Positions 1 through 9,055 are shown, numbered from the stretch's first letter. The stretch is 64,000 bases of DNA from JBBECE01 sp040881985 (GCA_040881985.1 JBBECE010000037.1:4019-68018); one strand, 5' to 3'. The notes: generated by a model from the sequence alone, not told the origin. Program-made: numbers and translations.

Positions 1-1
1 G

Positions 2-1693
2 CTCAATTGGGTCCGCCCGCTGCGCTCGATCGTTGCGACTTTCGGCGCCGACGGCGAGGCGCCCGACATCGTCCCCTTCTCCATCGACGGCATCAAAAGC
101 GGCACCGTTACGTACGGCCACCGGTTTCTCGCCCCGGGCCCGATGCATGTCCGCCGCTTCGCCGACTACCAGCGGGCGCTCGAGAAAGCCTATGTCATCC
201 TCGATCTCGACCGGCGGATGGAAATCATCGCCCACGACGCGGCGCAGCTCGCCTTCGCCCGCGGCCTGACCCTCATCGAAGACAAGAGCCTTCTCGAAGA
301 GGTCGCGGGCCTCGTTGAGTTTCCCGTCGTGCTGATGGGCGCCTTCGAGGAAAGGTTCCTGTCGCTGCCCGAGGAAGTGATCGTCGCGACCATCCGCGTC
401 AATCAAAAGTGTTTTTGCATGCGAGACGGCAAGAACGGAAAACTGGCGAGCCGTTTCATTCTTGTCTCCAATCTCGTCGCCGCCGACGGTGGCAGGACCA
501 TCATCGCCGGCAACGAGCGTGTCATCCGGGCGCGCCTCTCCGACGCCAAGTTCTTCTACGACTCAGACTTAAAGGTGCCGCTTGCTGACCGCCTCGGCAA
601 ACTCGTCGATATGGTCTTCCACGAAAAGCTCGGCACCCAGCGCGCTCGCGTCGATCGGCTGGTCGCGCTCGCCGGCGATCTCGCTCCGCTGGTCAACGCC
701 GATTCCACCGAGGCCCGCCGCGCCGCGCTGCTCGCCAAGGCCGATCTGACGACGGGCATGGTCGGCGAATTCCCGGAATTGCAGGGCGTCATGGGCCGCC
801 ACTATGCCGAGGCCCAGGGCGAGCGGGCTGCCGTCTCGAACGCCATCGAAATGCACTATAAGCCAGCCGGGCCTTCCGACGCGGTGCCGACCGATCCCGT
901 CGCCATCGCAGTGGCGCTCGCTGACAAGCTGGATATGCTCGCCGGCTTCTGGGCGATCGACGAAAAGCCCACCGGCTCCAAGGATCCTTATGCGCTGCGG
1001 CGCGCCGCCCTCGGCGTCATTCGCATCGCGCTCGACAACCTGCTCACCCTGCCGCTAGCCGGCGCCTTCGCCCGCGCCCGCATCGGCCATCGCGCCAACG
1101 CGCCGATCCCCTTCGACGACGAGGGCGCCTTCGACGCCACCGCCATTCGCACCTTCGACCGCAAATTCCTCGACGATCTCCTCGCCTTTTTCCACGAAAG
1201 GCTGACCGTCTCGCTGCGCGAGGCGGGCGCCCGTCACGATCTCGTCAGCGCCGTTATCGGTCCCAACTCCGACGACCTGCTCGAAATCACCCGCCGGGTC
1301 GAGGCCTTGGCGAATTTCCTTGGCGCCGAGGACGGGGCAAATCTGCTCGCCGGCTACCACCGCGCGGTGAATATCCTTCGCGACGAAGAGAAGAAGGAGG
1401 AATCGAGTTTCAAGGGGGACATCGACACGTCGCTCCTCGCCGAGCCGGAAGAACATTCGCTCGCCACCGCCGTCACCCTCGCCCATGAATCGGTCGCCGC
1501 CGCGATCGGCGTCAATGATTTCGCCCGGGCGCTCTCCGAGCTCGCGGCGCTGCGCCCCCCGGTCGATCGCTTCTTCGACAAGGTGCTGGTCAACGCGCCC
1601 GATCCCGCTACCCGCACCAACCGGCTGAATCTCTTGGCGCACCTGCGCGATTGCATGCATCTCGTCGCGGATTTCTCGAAGGTCGAGGGGTGA
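2..1693 (+). CDS. glyS: Glycine--tRNA ligase beta subunit (5' truncated)
   Basis: Beta chain of the heterotetrameric bacterial glycyl-tRNA synthetase, which charges tRNA-Gly in the cytoplasm together with GlyQ. The reading frame is open from the first bases of the window (beginning LNWVRPLRSI), so the start lies upstream; 563 residues are visible of a family that usually has about 690-750. The visible part carries the GlyS_beta core (FLSLPEEV, HEKLGTQRARVDR, LLAKADLTTGMVGEFPELQG, a strongly conserved GlyS signature) and ends with the helical anticodon-binding-like C-terminal region. The alpha subunit gene is expected immediately upstream outside the window. The gene converges on rnhA. Confidence 0.97.
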   Translation, partial: LNWVRPLRSIVATFGADGEAPDIVPFSIDGIKSGTVTYGHRFLAPGPMHVRRFADYQRALEKAYVILDLDRRMEIIAHDAAQLAFARGLTLIEDKSLLEEVAGLVEFPVVLMGAFEERFLSLPEEVIVATIRVNQKCFCMRDGKNGKLASRFILVSNLVAADGGRTIIAGNERVIRARLSDAKFFYDSDLKVPLADRLGKLVDMVFHEKLGTQRARVDRLVALAGDLAPLVNADSTEARRAALLAKADLTTGMVGEFPELQGVMGRHYAEAQGERAAVSNAIEMHYKPAGPSDAVPTDPVAIAVALADKLDMLAGFWAIDEKPTGSKDPYALRRAALGVIRIALDNLLTLPLAGAFARARIGHRANAPIPFDDEGAFDATAIRTFDRKFLDDLLAFFHERLTVSLREAGARHDLVSAVIGPNSDDLLEITRRVEALANFLGAEDGANLLAGYHRAVNILRDEEKKEESSFKGDIDTSLLAEPEEHSLATAVTLAHESVAAAIGVNDFARALSELAALRPPVDRFFDKVLVNAPDPATRTNRLNLLAHLRDCMHLVADFSKVEG

Positions 1694-1710
1694 ACCGCGA
1701 CCCGAAGGGA

Positions 1711-1735
1711 CAAATCGCGCCGGTGGCGCGATTTG
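1711..1735. terminator. Hairpin between convergent glyS and rnhA
   Basis: A perfect 11-bp inverted repeat (CAAATCGCGCC / GGCGCGATTTG) with a 3-nt loop lies in the 62-bp gap between the 3' ends of glyS and rnhA. There is no clear T-run, so it may act as a bidirectional attenuating hairpin rather than a classical intrinsic terminator. The location supports a transcription-end role; this is inference. Confidence 0.5.
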
Positions 1736-1755
1736 AGCGGAGAACGCCCTGAGGC

Positions 1756-2223
1756 CTACGGCCGAGGGGCAGGGGGCGATGTTCCCTTGAACGGCGCCAT
1801 GCCCTCATTCGCCAGAGCATCGGCCCGCTCGTTCTCGGCGTGGCCGGTATGGCCCTTTAGCCAATGGAAGCGCACCTCATGGCGCGCCAGCGCCGCCTCC
1901 AGCGCCTGCCACAGATCGACGTTTTTGACCGGCTTCTTGTCGGCGGTCTTCCAGCCGTTGCGCTTCCAGCCATGGATCCATTTGGTAATCCCGTCGCGCA
2001 CATAGGAACTGTCGGAATGCAGATCGACCGCGCAGCCGCGCTTCAGCGCCCTCAGCGCCTCGATCGCCGCCGTCAGCTCCATCCGGTTATTGGTGGTCAG
2101 CGCCTCGCCACCCCTGAGCTCGCGCACCGTGCCATTGTACTCGAGCACCGCCCCCCAGCCGCCCGGACCCGGATTGCCCGAGCACGCCCCGTCGGTATGG
2201 ATGCTGACGGTCTGCCCGCTCAT
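1756..2223 (-). CDS. rnhA: Ribonuclease HI
   Basis: Endonuclease that cuts the RNA strand of RNA-DNA hybrids. It is 155 residues, the usual family length. The opening IHTDGACSGNPGPGGWG holds catalytic Asp11, followed by Glu49 in NNRMEL, Asp71 in HSDSSYV and Asp135 in NERADALA; the GHTGHAENE loop is typical of RNase HI. The start was chosen at the ATG whose bases overlap the ispH stop (ATGA), which gives translational coupling and places the catalytic core at the normal position. A longer in-frame extension upstream is only a shadow of ispH. Confidence 0.96.
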   Translation of the reverse strand: MSGQTVSIHTDGACSGNPGPGGWGAVLEYNGTVRELRGGEALTTNNRMELTAAIEALRALKRGCAVDLHSDSSYVRDGITKWIHGWKRNGWKTADKKPVKNVDLWQALEAALARHEVRFHWLKGHTGHAENERADALANEGMAPFKGTSPPAPRP

Positions 2224-3182
2224 TCGGCCGGCACGGCCCGCAATTCCTTGGGCAGGTTGAAGGCGATCGTCTCCCTGGCGGTCACCGACGAGCGTACCTT
2301 GATCGTAAACCGCGCCCCGAACGCCTCGATGATCTCGTCGACCAGCGCCTCCGGCGCCGACGCCCCCGCGGTGATCCCGAGCGAGGCAATCCCCTCGAAA
2401 TCCGACCAGTCGATCGCCTCGGCACGCCGCACCAGCACCGCCTTCGGGCAACCGGCGCGCTCGGCGACCTCCACCAGCCGCATCGAGTTTGAAGAATTCG
2501 GCGCCCCCACGACGATCATCGCTTCGACGAGCGGGGCGACCTGTTTCACCGCTTCCTGCCGGTTGGTCGTCGCGTAACAAATGTCTTCATTGTGCGGTCC
2601 CCGGATCGATGGAAACCGCGCCGTGAGCGCCGCGACGATGTCCGCCGTGTCGTCGACCGACAGTGTCGTCTGCGTCACGAAAGCGAGCTTTGCCGAATCG
2701 CGCGGCGCTAAACCGGGGACGTCGTTTACGGTTTCAATGAGGCTAATCGCGCCGTCCGGCAGCTGCCCCATGGTGCCGATCACTTCCGGATGCCCCGCAT
2801 GGCCGATCAGCACCACCTCGAACCCTTGGGCGAAGTGCCGCTCGGCCTCCACATGAACTTTCGACACCAAAGGACAGGTCGCATCGAGGAAAAACAATTT
2901 CCGTTCCGACGCCTCCGCCGGCACCCGCTTCGGCACCCCATGCGCCGAAAACACCACTGGCGCGCCGGTCGCCGGAATCTCGTCCAGCTCCTCGACGAAG
3001 ATCGCGCCCTTCGCCTTCAGCCCGTCGACGACATATTTGTTGTGGACGATCTCGTGGCGCACATAGACCGGCGCCCCGTATTTCTCCAGCGCCAGCTCGA
3101 CGATCTGGATCGCCCGGTCCACCCCGGCGCAAAAACCGCGCGGCGCGCAAAGCACGATCTGGAGTTCGGGCTTCTGCTCCAT
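2220..3182 (-). CDS. ispH: 4-hydroxy-3-methylbut-2-enyl diphosphate reductase
   Basis: Last enzyme of the MEP isoprenoid pathway; a [4Fe-4S] protein converting HMBPP to IPP and DMAPP. The 320-residue product has the three cluster cysteines at Cys12 (LCAPRGFCAG), Cys103 (DATCPLVSKVH) and Cys202 (DICYATTNRQEAV), plus HEIVHN and SNSMRLVEVA. Start chosen at the ATG giving MEQKPEL, which puts the first cysteine at residue 12 as in well-studied homologues; an upstream GTG/ATG-like extension of 12 residues is possible. rnhA follows with a 4-bp overlap. It is transcribed away from the PPDK-like gene across a 98-bp gap. Confidence 0.97.
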   Translation of the reverse strand: MEQKPELQIVLCAPRGFCAGVDRAIQIVELALEKYGAPVYVRHEIVHNKYVVDGLKAKGAIFVEELDEIPATGAPVVFSAHGVPKRVPAEASERKLFFLDATCPLVSKVHVEAERHFAQGFEVVLIGHAGHPEVIGTMGQLPDGAISLIETVNDVPGLAPRDSAKLAFVTQTTLSVDDTADIVAALTARFPSIRGPHNEDICYATTNRQEAVKQVAPLVEAMIVVGAPNSSNSMRLVEVAERAGCPKAVLVRRAEAIDWSDFEGIASLGITAGASAPEALVDEIIEAFGARFTIKVRSSVTARETIAFNLPKELRAVPAE

Positions 3183-3280
3183 GCCTGGTTGATGGAACGA
3201 CGCCTCGCGGCAAGTCAAGTGCTGTTGCGGGCGCGCCAGCCAGCGGGCAGTATGGACCGCGCTCTAACCCAAGCCGGACC

Positions 3281-5584
3281 TTGTCTTTGACCCCCGCCCA
3301 GCAGATGTTCGCGATCGCGCCTGCCCGCGGCGCCCCATCGCTGTCGGCGGCCCAGATTGCGCTGCTGCCGGGCAAGGCGCGCTGGATTTTCCGCGCCGCT
3401 GCCTCGGGCTTTCCGACCTGCCCGACGATTTGCCTCACCCGCGCCGCCTGGGAGGGGTTGCAGGCCGAGCGCGGCGAGGGCAGGCGCCTCAGGGCGCAAT
3501 GGGTGGCAAGCCTCTTCCGCCTGGTGACCCATGGTGAGCCGCCCCCGCCGCTGGTCGTGCGCACCGCCGCCCCGTTCCATGTCGCCGGGCTCGCCAGCGC
3601 CCGCCGCGACATCCAGCCGCCGGCGACCGAGGAAGATTCCGTCGATACCGGCAAGCCGCTCGCCCGCGCCATTCAACGGGCCTTCGATTCCTACGGCGAG
3701 GACGAGCCGCTGTGGGTCGACGAAGGCGACGCCTTCCGCCGCGACACCCAGCTGGTCATCGTCCAGGCCTTCGCCGAGGGCAAACTTACCCAGTTCCTTT
3801 CCCGCGACGCGCTCTCCGGCGGGCTCGGCCCGGCCGCGCTCCCCGGTGCCCAGTCCGGCCCCATTCCCGATCTCGGCTCGCGTGCCAATGAGCTTTGCCG
3901 GCTGATCGACGCCGAGGCAGGCGCTCATATGGCCTGCCTCGTCGCGGGGGCGGGCGACAAACTGTTGTTCCTTTCCGCCCGTCCCGTCCAGGTCGGGGCG
4001 ACCGCGCTCCTCGAGGCCGCCCGCGACCGGGTCGAGCGCGGCGTCTGGACCCCGCGCGAGGCCGTCGCGGGGATCGACGCCGGCCAGCTCCAGCAGCTCC
4101 TGCATCCGCGCCTGACCGAACGCGCCGCCGAAGGCCCGATCGCCTCCGGGCTCGGCGTCTCCCCCGGCGCGGCGAGCGGGGAGATCGTCTTCACTACCGA
4201 GGACGCCGCCCGCAATCGTGCCCGCGGCCGCCACTGTATCCTCGTCGTCGTCGAGACCGGCCCCGCCGACATCGAGGGGATGAAGGCCGCGACCGGGATT
4301 CTCACCGCCCGCGGCGGCATGACCAGCCATGCCGCCGTCGTCGCCCGGATTACCGGCAAACCCTGCGTCGCCGCCGTCCGAAACCTCTCGATTGACCTCG
4401 ACGAAATGCGCTGCCGGATCGGCGATCGCGACTTCCGGGCCGGCGACAAGATCACCATCGAAGGCACCGAGGGCCATGTGTTTTCCGGGGCGCTGCCGCT
4501 GTCGCGCCCGCAGATCGGCGGCGCCATCGGCAAACTGCTCGACTGGGCCGACGGCTCGCGCACCATTTCCGTGCGCACTAATGTCGAAACCGTCGACGCC
4601 GCCCGCACCGCGTTGAGCTTCGGCGCCGAGGGGATCGGGCTCGCCCGCTCCGAACACATGTTCTTCTCGGCCAACCGGATGCTGGCGCTGCGCCGGATGA
4701 TTCTCTCGGAGAGCGCCGAGGACCGAGCCACGGCGTTGAGGGGCCTCGTCGACTATCAGGCCGACGACTATGCCGCGCTATTCGCAGAGATGCCCGGCAA
4801 GCCGATCACCGTTCGCCTCTTCGATCCCCCGCTCCACGAATTCCTGCCGCGCGGCGAAGACGATATCGAGGAGACGGCCGAAGCTCTCGGCCTTACCCCG
4901 CGGGCGCTCCAGGCCCGGCTCGATCGTCTCGGGGAAGTCAATCCAATGCTCGGCCATCGCGGCTGCCGGCTGGCGATCTCCTATCCGGAAGTCCTCGACA
5001 TGCAGGTCGGGGCGATGATCGCCGGCATGCGCGCCGCCCGGAGGATGCTCGACGCCCCGCTCAACCTCGAAATCATGGTGCCGTTTGTCAGCTCCGCCCG
5101 CGAGGTCAGCTGGATCCGCGTCAAGGTCATGGCGCTCATCGAGCAGGCGGGGATCGCCGCCGAGCCCGGCATGCACATAGCCTTTGGCACCATGATCGAA
5201 TTGCCGCGCGCCGCGCTGCGCGCCGCCGAGATCGCCCGGCATGTCGATTTCTTTTCCTTCGGCACCAACGATCTGACGCAGACGACCTTCGGTATTTCGC
5301 GGGACGACGCGCCGGCCTTTCTCGCCTCCTACCGGCGCAAAGCGATCTTCGATCACGACCCCTTCGTCACCCTCGACCGCACCGGGGTCGGCGAGCTGAT
5401 CGAACTCGCGATTACCCGGGGCAAGTCCGCCAATCCGGACCTCAAGATCGGCATTTGCGGCGAGCACGCCGGCGATCCGGAATCGCTCCGGTTTTTCGCG
5501 ACTCTCCCGGTCGACTATGTGAGTTGCTCGCCCTATCGGGTTCCGATTGCCCGCCTCGTTCTCGCCCAGGCCGCGAGCCGGTGA
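3281..5584 (+). CDS. Pyruvate phosphate dikinase-like protein with degenerate N-terminal ATP-grasp domain
   Basis: The C-terminal two thirds match PPDK: phosphohistidine swivel domain with GILTARGGMTSHAAVVAR (His350) after VSPGAASGEIVFT, and the PEP/pyruvate TIM barrel with DPPLHEFLP, SFGTNDLTQTTFGISRDDA and the catalytic Cys in GICGEHAG. Total length is 767 residues; canonical PPDKs have about 870-900, with the swivel His near residue 455. The missing ~100 residues are in the nucleotide-binding domain, where the glycine-rich GTGVxFTRDPSTG segment is reduced to something like TQFLSRDALSGG. A PEP-utilising enzyme or noncatalytic paralogue is therefore as likely as true ppdK. It sits between glyS and a SleB gene, a position where rhizobia often carry ppdK. 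TTG or GTG starts nearby are possible. Confidence 0.85.
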   Translation: MSLTPAQQMFAIAPARGAPSLSAAQIALLPGKARWIFRAAASGFPTCPTICLTRAAWEGLQAERGEGRRLRAQWVASLFRLVTHGEPPPPLVVRTAAPFHVAGLASARRDIQPPATEEDSVDTGKPLARAIQRAFDSYGEDEPLWVDEGDAFRRDTQLVIVQAFAEGKLTQFLSRDALSGGLGPAALPGAQSGPIPDLGSRANELCRLIDAEAGAHMACLVAGAGDKLLFLSARPVQVGATALLEAARDRVERGVWTPREAVAGIDAGQLQQLLHPRLTERAAEGPIASGLGVSPGAASGEIVFTTEDAARNRARGRHCILVVVETGPADIEGMKAATGILTARGGMTSHAAVVARITGKPCVAAVRNLSIDLDEMRCRIGDRDFRAGDKITIEGTEGHVFSGALPLSRPQIGGAIGKLLDWADGSRTISVRTNVETVDAARTALSFGAEGIGLARSEHMFFSANRMLALRRMILSESAEDRATALRGLVDYQADDYAALFAEMPGKPITVRLFDPPLHEFLPRGEDDIEETAEALGLTPRALQARLDRLGEVNPMLGHRGCRLAISYPEVLDMQVGAMIAGMRAARRMLDAPLNLEIMVPFVSSAREVSWIRVKVMALIEQAGIAAEPGMHIAFGTMIELPRAALRAAEIARHVDFFSFGTNDLTQTTFGISRDDAPAFLASYRRKAIFDHDPFVTLDRTGVGELIELAITRGKSANPDLKIGICGEHAGDPESLRFFATLPVDYVSCSPYRVPIARLVLAQAASR

Positions 5585-5587
5585 ACC

Positions 5588-5615
5588 GGGCCTTTTTTGC
5601 GCCGGAAAAAAGCCC
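5588..5615 (+). terminator. Hairpin after the PPDK-like gene
   Basis: Directly after the stop codon an inverted repeat pairs GGGCCTTTTTT with AAAAAAGCCC (one bulge) around a GCGCCGG-type loop. The symmetrical A and T runs suit a terminator read from either side. Confidence 0.45.
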
Positions 5616-5734
5616 GCTCCCGACCCCAGGAACACCCGATTTCCGGTGTTTACCTGACGTCAATGTTAATCCTCGATGATGGCGCGTCGGCAAATTGAGT
5701 AGCGGCCGTCAATCTCGAGTTCAGTGTCAGTTGT

Positions 5735-6763
5735 GTGCGTATGGCGTCGAGTTCACGACTGCCCAGGGCCCGAAAGGCCGGGCTAATCGGCCTTTCGGCC
5801 AGGGCAATCGGGGCCTTGGCCGGTGCGGCTTTTTTCTGGGCCCTGCCGGCCTCTCCGTTCCTCACTTTTGACGATCTCGACGCCGACCGCGAATACGGCG
5901 TCGCCCAGGTCGACGAAATCGAATTCGACATCGACCCGCTGACCACCGCCTCGATCGCCAATCCGTTCGAGAACGAGATTTTCCGGGGTCCCAATCGCGG
6001 CGCCAAGACCGACCGATATCGCGCTCCCGCCAACCCGCTCGACATCGTCGCGGCCTTCGACGGCGCGCGCCAACGGCTCGCCGAATTGCGGGCAGGCGCG
6101 GTTGAAGGCGCCACCGCCGCCAGTGTTGCGCTCGCCGAGATCCCCGCCGCCCCGCAGGAACCCGTCATCGCCTATGCCTCGCTTGGAGGTGCCGAGCCGC
6201 CCCCCTCCGAGGCGCTCGCGGCGATCGGGTCGATTTCGGCAGGGGACTTGCTCGACCCGTCGCAGCCATTCCCCGCCGCCGTGCCCGAGCGGCTCGCCTA
6301 CGCCCGCGAGAACGCGCCAGCGACTGAGCATCAAGGCACCTTCATGCCCGCCATGGCGGCCAGCGAGCGCGAACACTGGTGCATGGCCGCCGCGATCTAT
6401 TTTGAAGCGCGCGGGGAGAGCTATCGCGGCCAGGTCGCGGTTGCCCAGGTGGTGCGCAACCGCGTCGCCCATTCGCTCTATCCGAACACGATTTGCGGGG
6501 TGGTCTTCCAGAACCAGTCCTGGCGCAACCGCTGCCAATTCTCCTTCGCCTGCGACGGCCGCCCCGAGCGGGTGACCGACCCCCAGGCGTGGGCGCAGGC
6601 CGAGGAAATCGCCACCAAGATGATCGAGGGCGAGCTCTATCTCGCCGAGGTGGGCAGCGCCACCCACTACCACGCCAACTATGTCTATCCGCACTGGGCG
6701 TCGCGCATGACCAAGGTCGCGCGCATCGAACATCATATCTTCTACCGCTTTCGCAACAGCTAA
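5735..6763 (+). CDS. SleB/CwlJ-type cell wall hydrolase
   Basis: Predicted membrane-anchored or exported peptidoglycan hydrolase. A hydrophobic N-terminal segment at about residues 15-37 (AIGALAGAAFFWALPAS) is followed by a long low-complexity Ala/Pro/Glu linker and a C-terminal Hydrolase_2 domain from about residue 210: EHWCMAAAIYFEARGES, with the catalytic-type Glu in FEARGE, then VAQVVRNRV, CQFSFACDG and THYHANYVYPHW. The start may be GTG 5735 or ATG 5741, two codons apart. This gene usually sits near glyS/ppdK in Hyphomicrobiales. The substrate bond is not shown by the sequence. Confidence 0.9.
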   Translation: MRMASSSRLPRARKAGLIGLSARAIGALAGAAFFWALPASPFLTFDDLDADREYGVAQVDEIEFDIDPLTTASIANPFENEIFRGPNRGAKTDRYRAPANPLDIVAAFDGARQRLAELRAGAVEGATAASVALAEIPAAPQEPVIAYASLGGAEPPPSEALAAIGSISAGDLLDPSQPFPAAVPERLAYARENAPATEHQGTFMPAMAASEREHWCMAAAIYFEARGESYRGQVAVAQVVRNRVAHSLYPNTICGVVFQNQSWRNRCQFSFACDGRPERVTDPQAWAQAEEIATKMIEGELYLAEVGSATHYHANYVYPHWASRMTKVARIEHHIFYRFRNS

Positions 6764-6836
6764 CCGCAAGTCCCCGCCGCGCCAACAAAAACGCCGAGCG
6801 AAAAGCCCGGCGCGAAATCGGCTGCGGTGCGTCCCG

Positions 6837-7367
6837 TCAGATGCAGATGACGGTGCTTGGACTCTTGACGACGCAGGTGAAGAGGTTGGTGATGATCGCT
6901 TCCCCGCCGGCGGGGATCGGTGCGATGACGATGAACGACGGCAGCTCGTCCTGATAGACTTTCATCGGCCCCACCTTCATCGACCAGGCCGGATATTGGC
7001 TCCTCGCCGCCGCGGCCATGGCGCTGCGCTCGCTCACCGAGACGCCCGGATAGAGCACATAGGGCGAAATCAGCGAATCGGTCGAATAGGTGCCGGTCGA
7101 GGTCGTCACGATGCTCACCTCCGACTCATTGCCGAAGGCGATCTTCTTCACCGTGGCCGTCGAAATCGGCACCGTGTCGACGCTCGCATCGAACGCCACG
7201 TCGTATTCCCGGTCGCCGAACCTGAGTAGGTTGCTGAGATCGGCTGGTTCCGTGACCGACCGCTCCAGGGCGAAGGCCGGCATGGCGATATCACTTCCGG
7301 TCATCAGATAGCCGGCGCCGAGTGTTGCGGCGACGAACACCCCCAGCATGACGTAATGGCTTTGCAT
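6837..7367 (-). CDS. Hypothetical exported protein
   Basis: 176 residues with an N-terminal hydrophobic segment (MLGVFVAATLGAGYLM), consistent with a signal anchor, followed by a mostly beta-type, Ser/Thr-rich periplasmic region and a C-terminal hydrophobic stretch (EAIITNLFTCVV) with two cysteines near the end. I recognise no family. It lies alone between the SleB gene (convergent) and the HD-hydrolase operon. A motif one base off the CtrA consensus sits 29 bp upstream of its start, so cell-cycle control is possible but unproven. Confidence 0.7.
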   Translation of the reverse strand: MQSHYVMLGVFVAATLGAGYLMTGSDIAMPAFALERSVTEPADLSNLLRFGDREYDVAFDASVDTVPISTATVKKIAFGNESEVSIVTTSTGTYSTDSLISPYVLYPGVSVSERSAMAAAARSQYPAWSMKVGPMKVYQDELPSFIVIAPIPAGGEAIITNLFTCVVKSPSTVICI

Positions 7368-7395
7368 GATGCGCTTCCCGAACTGGCACAGCCTC

Positions 7396-7411
7396 TTAAC
7401 CCTTTATCAAC
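7396..7411 (-). promoter_or_regulatory. CtrA-like box, one mismatch
   Basis: The sequence reads GTTGA-N7-TTAA on the minus strand, against the CtrA consensus GTTAA-N7-TTAA in this orientation, and it lies 29 bp before the start of the exported-protein gene at 7367. A single near-match in a 64-kb window can occur by chance. Confidence 0.25.
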
Positions 7412-7519
7412 CAATTGGGCCGGCCAGGTCAAAGCGCCCCTGCAATCAGCGTTAACGCGGTAAGGGATCGTTAGGCTTGCGGCGGGACAGGCGTGCCGTT
7501 GGGGGGCAGGCGGGACAGG

Positions 7520-8131
7520 CTATTGGTTCTCGCCCGCCACCTCCGCAAAGGTCGCGAGGAACCGGTCATGGGCTTGCTGGGTCGGCCAGGGCCGGATGAG
7601 CTGGGCGAAGTCGGGCAGATCGAGATTGCCGAGGGTCGGCGTGCCGAAATATTTCCGCGCCTCGCCGGCCTCGAAGCCGGCGAGGTTCACCGCTTCGAAA
7701 TACGCGGCCTCCCGGTCGGCTCGCTTGATAAGTTTCTGGAGCGCCGAAGACGTCGCCGCCGGAAGCGAGAATCGCAGATGCACCGCGCTCAGGAGCCGGC
7801 CTTCCAGCGCCTTGTAGTCGCCGCCCATCGTCGCTTTCAGCGGCGAGATAATGTCGCCCATCACATATTCGGACGCGTCGTGCAGCAGGACCGTCAGCCG
7901 CCCCCGCCGCTCGAGGTCCGCTTTCAGGGAAATGGCGATCTCGAGCACGAAGATCGAATGCTGGGCGACCGAGAAGGCAAAGTCGCCGCGCGTCTGCCCG
8001 TTCCAGCGCGCCACCCGCGCCAGCCCGTGGGCGATGTCGCTCAGTTCGATGTCGAGCGGGGAGGGGTCCAGCAGGTCAAGCCGGCGCCCCGACAGCATCC
8101 GCTGCCAGGCGCGGTCGGGCACACGCGGCAT
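7520..8131 (-). CDS. HD-domain family hydrolase (YfbR-like)
   Basis: A 203-residue phosphohydrolase-type protein. HD signature residues are His in VAQHSIFVLE, His-Asp in VLLHDASEYVMGDI and Asp in KRADREAAYFEA, an arrangement shared with the YfbR group of 5'-deoxynucleotidases. Substrate is inferred only at the level of nucleoside monophosphate or related phosphates. It begins 9 bp after the stop of ygfZ on the same strand, so the two are probably co-transcribed. Confidence 0.85.
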   Translation of the reverse strand: MPRVPDRAWQRMLSGRRLDLLDPSPLDIELSDIAHGLARVARWNGQTRGDFAFSVAQHSIFVLEIAISLKADLERRGRLTVLLHDASEYVMGDIISPLKATMGGDYKALEGRLLSAVHLRFSLPAATSSALQKLIKRADREAAYFEAVNLAGFEAGEARKYFGTPTLGNLDLPDFAQLIRPWPTQQAHDRFLATFAEVAGENQ

Positions 8132-8140
8132 CAGGCCCCC

Positions 8141-8980
8141 TTATGCGGAATCGCCGTTCCCGGACGAGGCCGAAAAACCGTAGCTGGCCCAGGAGGGAAG
8201 CTCAAGGGAGGCGGGCACGTCCCCGGCAAGGCAATCGAGGGGGTCGCTCACCCGGTCGATGCGGGCGATGGCGAGGCCCGCCTTGCCGGCCACGCTCGTA
8301 ACCGTTCCCACGACCCGCCCGCCGCAGCGCAAGTCCGCGCCCTGTGTCAGCCGCGCTTGGCCCTTGACGACCACCGGCCGCCGCCGCGCCGCGCCGCGAT
8401 GCTGCATCCGCGAGACGACTTCCTGGCCGACGAAACAGCCCTTCTCGAAATCGACCCCGCCCAAAAGGTCCATGCCGATATCGTGCGGAAATTGTTGGTC
8501 GGGGGCAAAATCCGCCCCGAGCTCGGCGATCCCGGCCTTGACACGCGCCGCCTCGAACCGTGTTGCATCGCCGTCCCATTGCCGCGCCTCAGCTTCCGGC
8601 GCGATCACCCGGTAGCCGAGACTCGCCTCGCGCCGATCGGGGAAGGTGACGCCCTCGCCCGGCGACGCCCGCGACCAGCCGACAAGTTTTTGCCCCGTTT
8701 TGTCCTCGAGCTCGACCTCGGCGCGAAGTTTGTAGAGCCGCATGCGTTTGAGGAAATCGTCTTTCGCCGCTTTCGGCAGGTCGAACCAGAAGGCCCCTTC
8801 GGCCCGGCTCACCAGCCCCTCCGCGAGAATCTTCCCCTGCGGGGAGAGCAGCGCAAACCAGCGCCCCGTCCCTTCGAGGTCGGGGGCGATCCGGGCGGTC
8901 AGCGTATCCTGCAACAGCCGTTCGGCGTCCCGCCCCGACACCTTGATCACCGCCCGGTCGATCAACGCGATTTCCGGCAT
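8141..8980 (-). CDS. ygfZ: Folate-binding protein YgfZ / GcvT-like, Fe-S cluster maintenance
   Basis: Tetrahydrofolate-dependent protein of the YgfZ/IBA57 family that helps mature or repair certain Fe-S enzymes. The diagnostic KGC[FY]xGQE signature is present as KGCFVGQEVVSRMQHRG, and the N-terminal GcvT-like fold is recognisable (SGRDAERLLQDTLTARI). It has 279 residues from the ATG giving MPEIALIDRAVI. The open frame extends far upstream, but that part is antisense to the dihydroorotase gene and not coding. First gene of a two-gene operon with the HD hydrolase. Confidence 0.93.
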   Translation of the reverse strand: MPEIALIDRAVIKVSGRDAERLLQDTLTARIAPDLEGTGRWFALLSPQGKILAEGLVSRAEGAFWFDLPKAAKDDFLKRMRLYKLRAEVELEDKTGQKLVGWSRASPGEGVTFPDRREASLGYRVIAPEAEARQWDGDATRFEAARVKAGIAELGADFAPDQQFPHDIGMDLLGGVDFEKGCFVGQEVVSRMQHRGAARRRPVVVKGQARLTQGADLRCGGRVVGTVTSVAGKAGLAIARIDRVSDPLDCLAGDVPASLELPSWASYGFSASSGNGDSA

Positions 8981-9055
8981 TAGCGGCACTCCCGCCTTGC
9001 CCGGTGGTGGGCGCCGGAATAAACCCGCCTGACGAGGGAGTTGCAACCGCTGACC

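Noticed and set aside
3215..4657. 480-residue open frame on the minus strand opposite the PPDK-like gene
   Set aside because: Gly/Ala/Arg/Glu-rich composition, no motifs and complete antisense overlap with a gene of clear homology; such shadows are common in high-GC DNA.
7493..8983. 496-residue plus-strand frame over the HD hydrolase and ygfZ
   Set aside because: Antisense to two recognised genes; Arg/Pro-rich low-complexity translation without family features.
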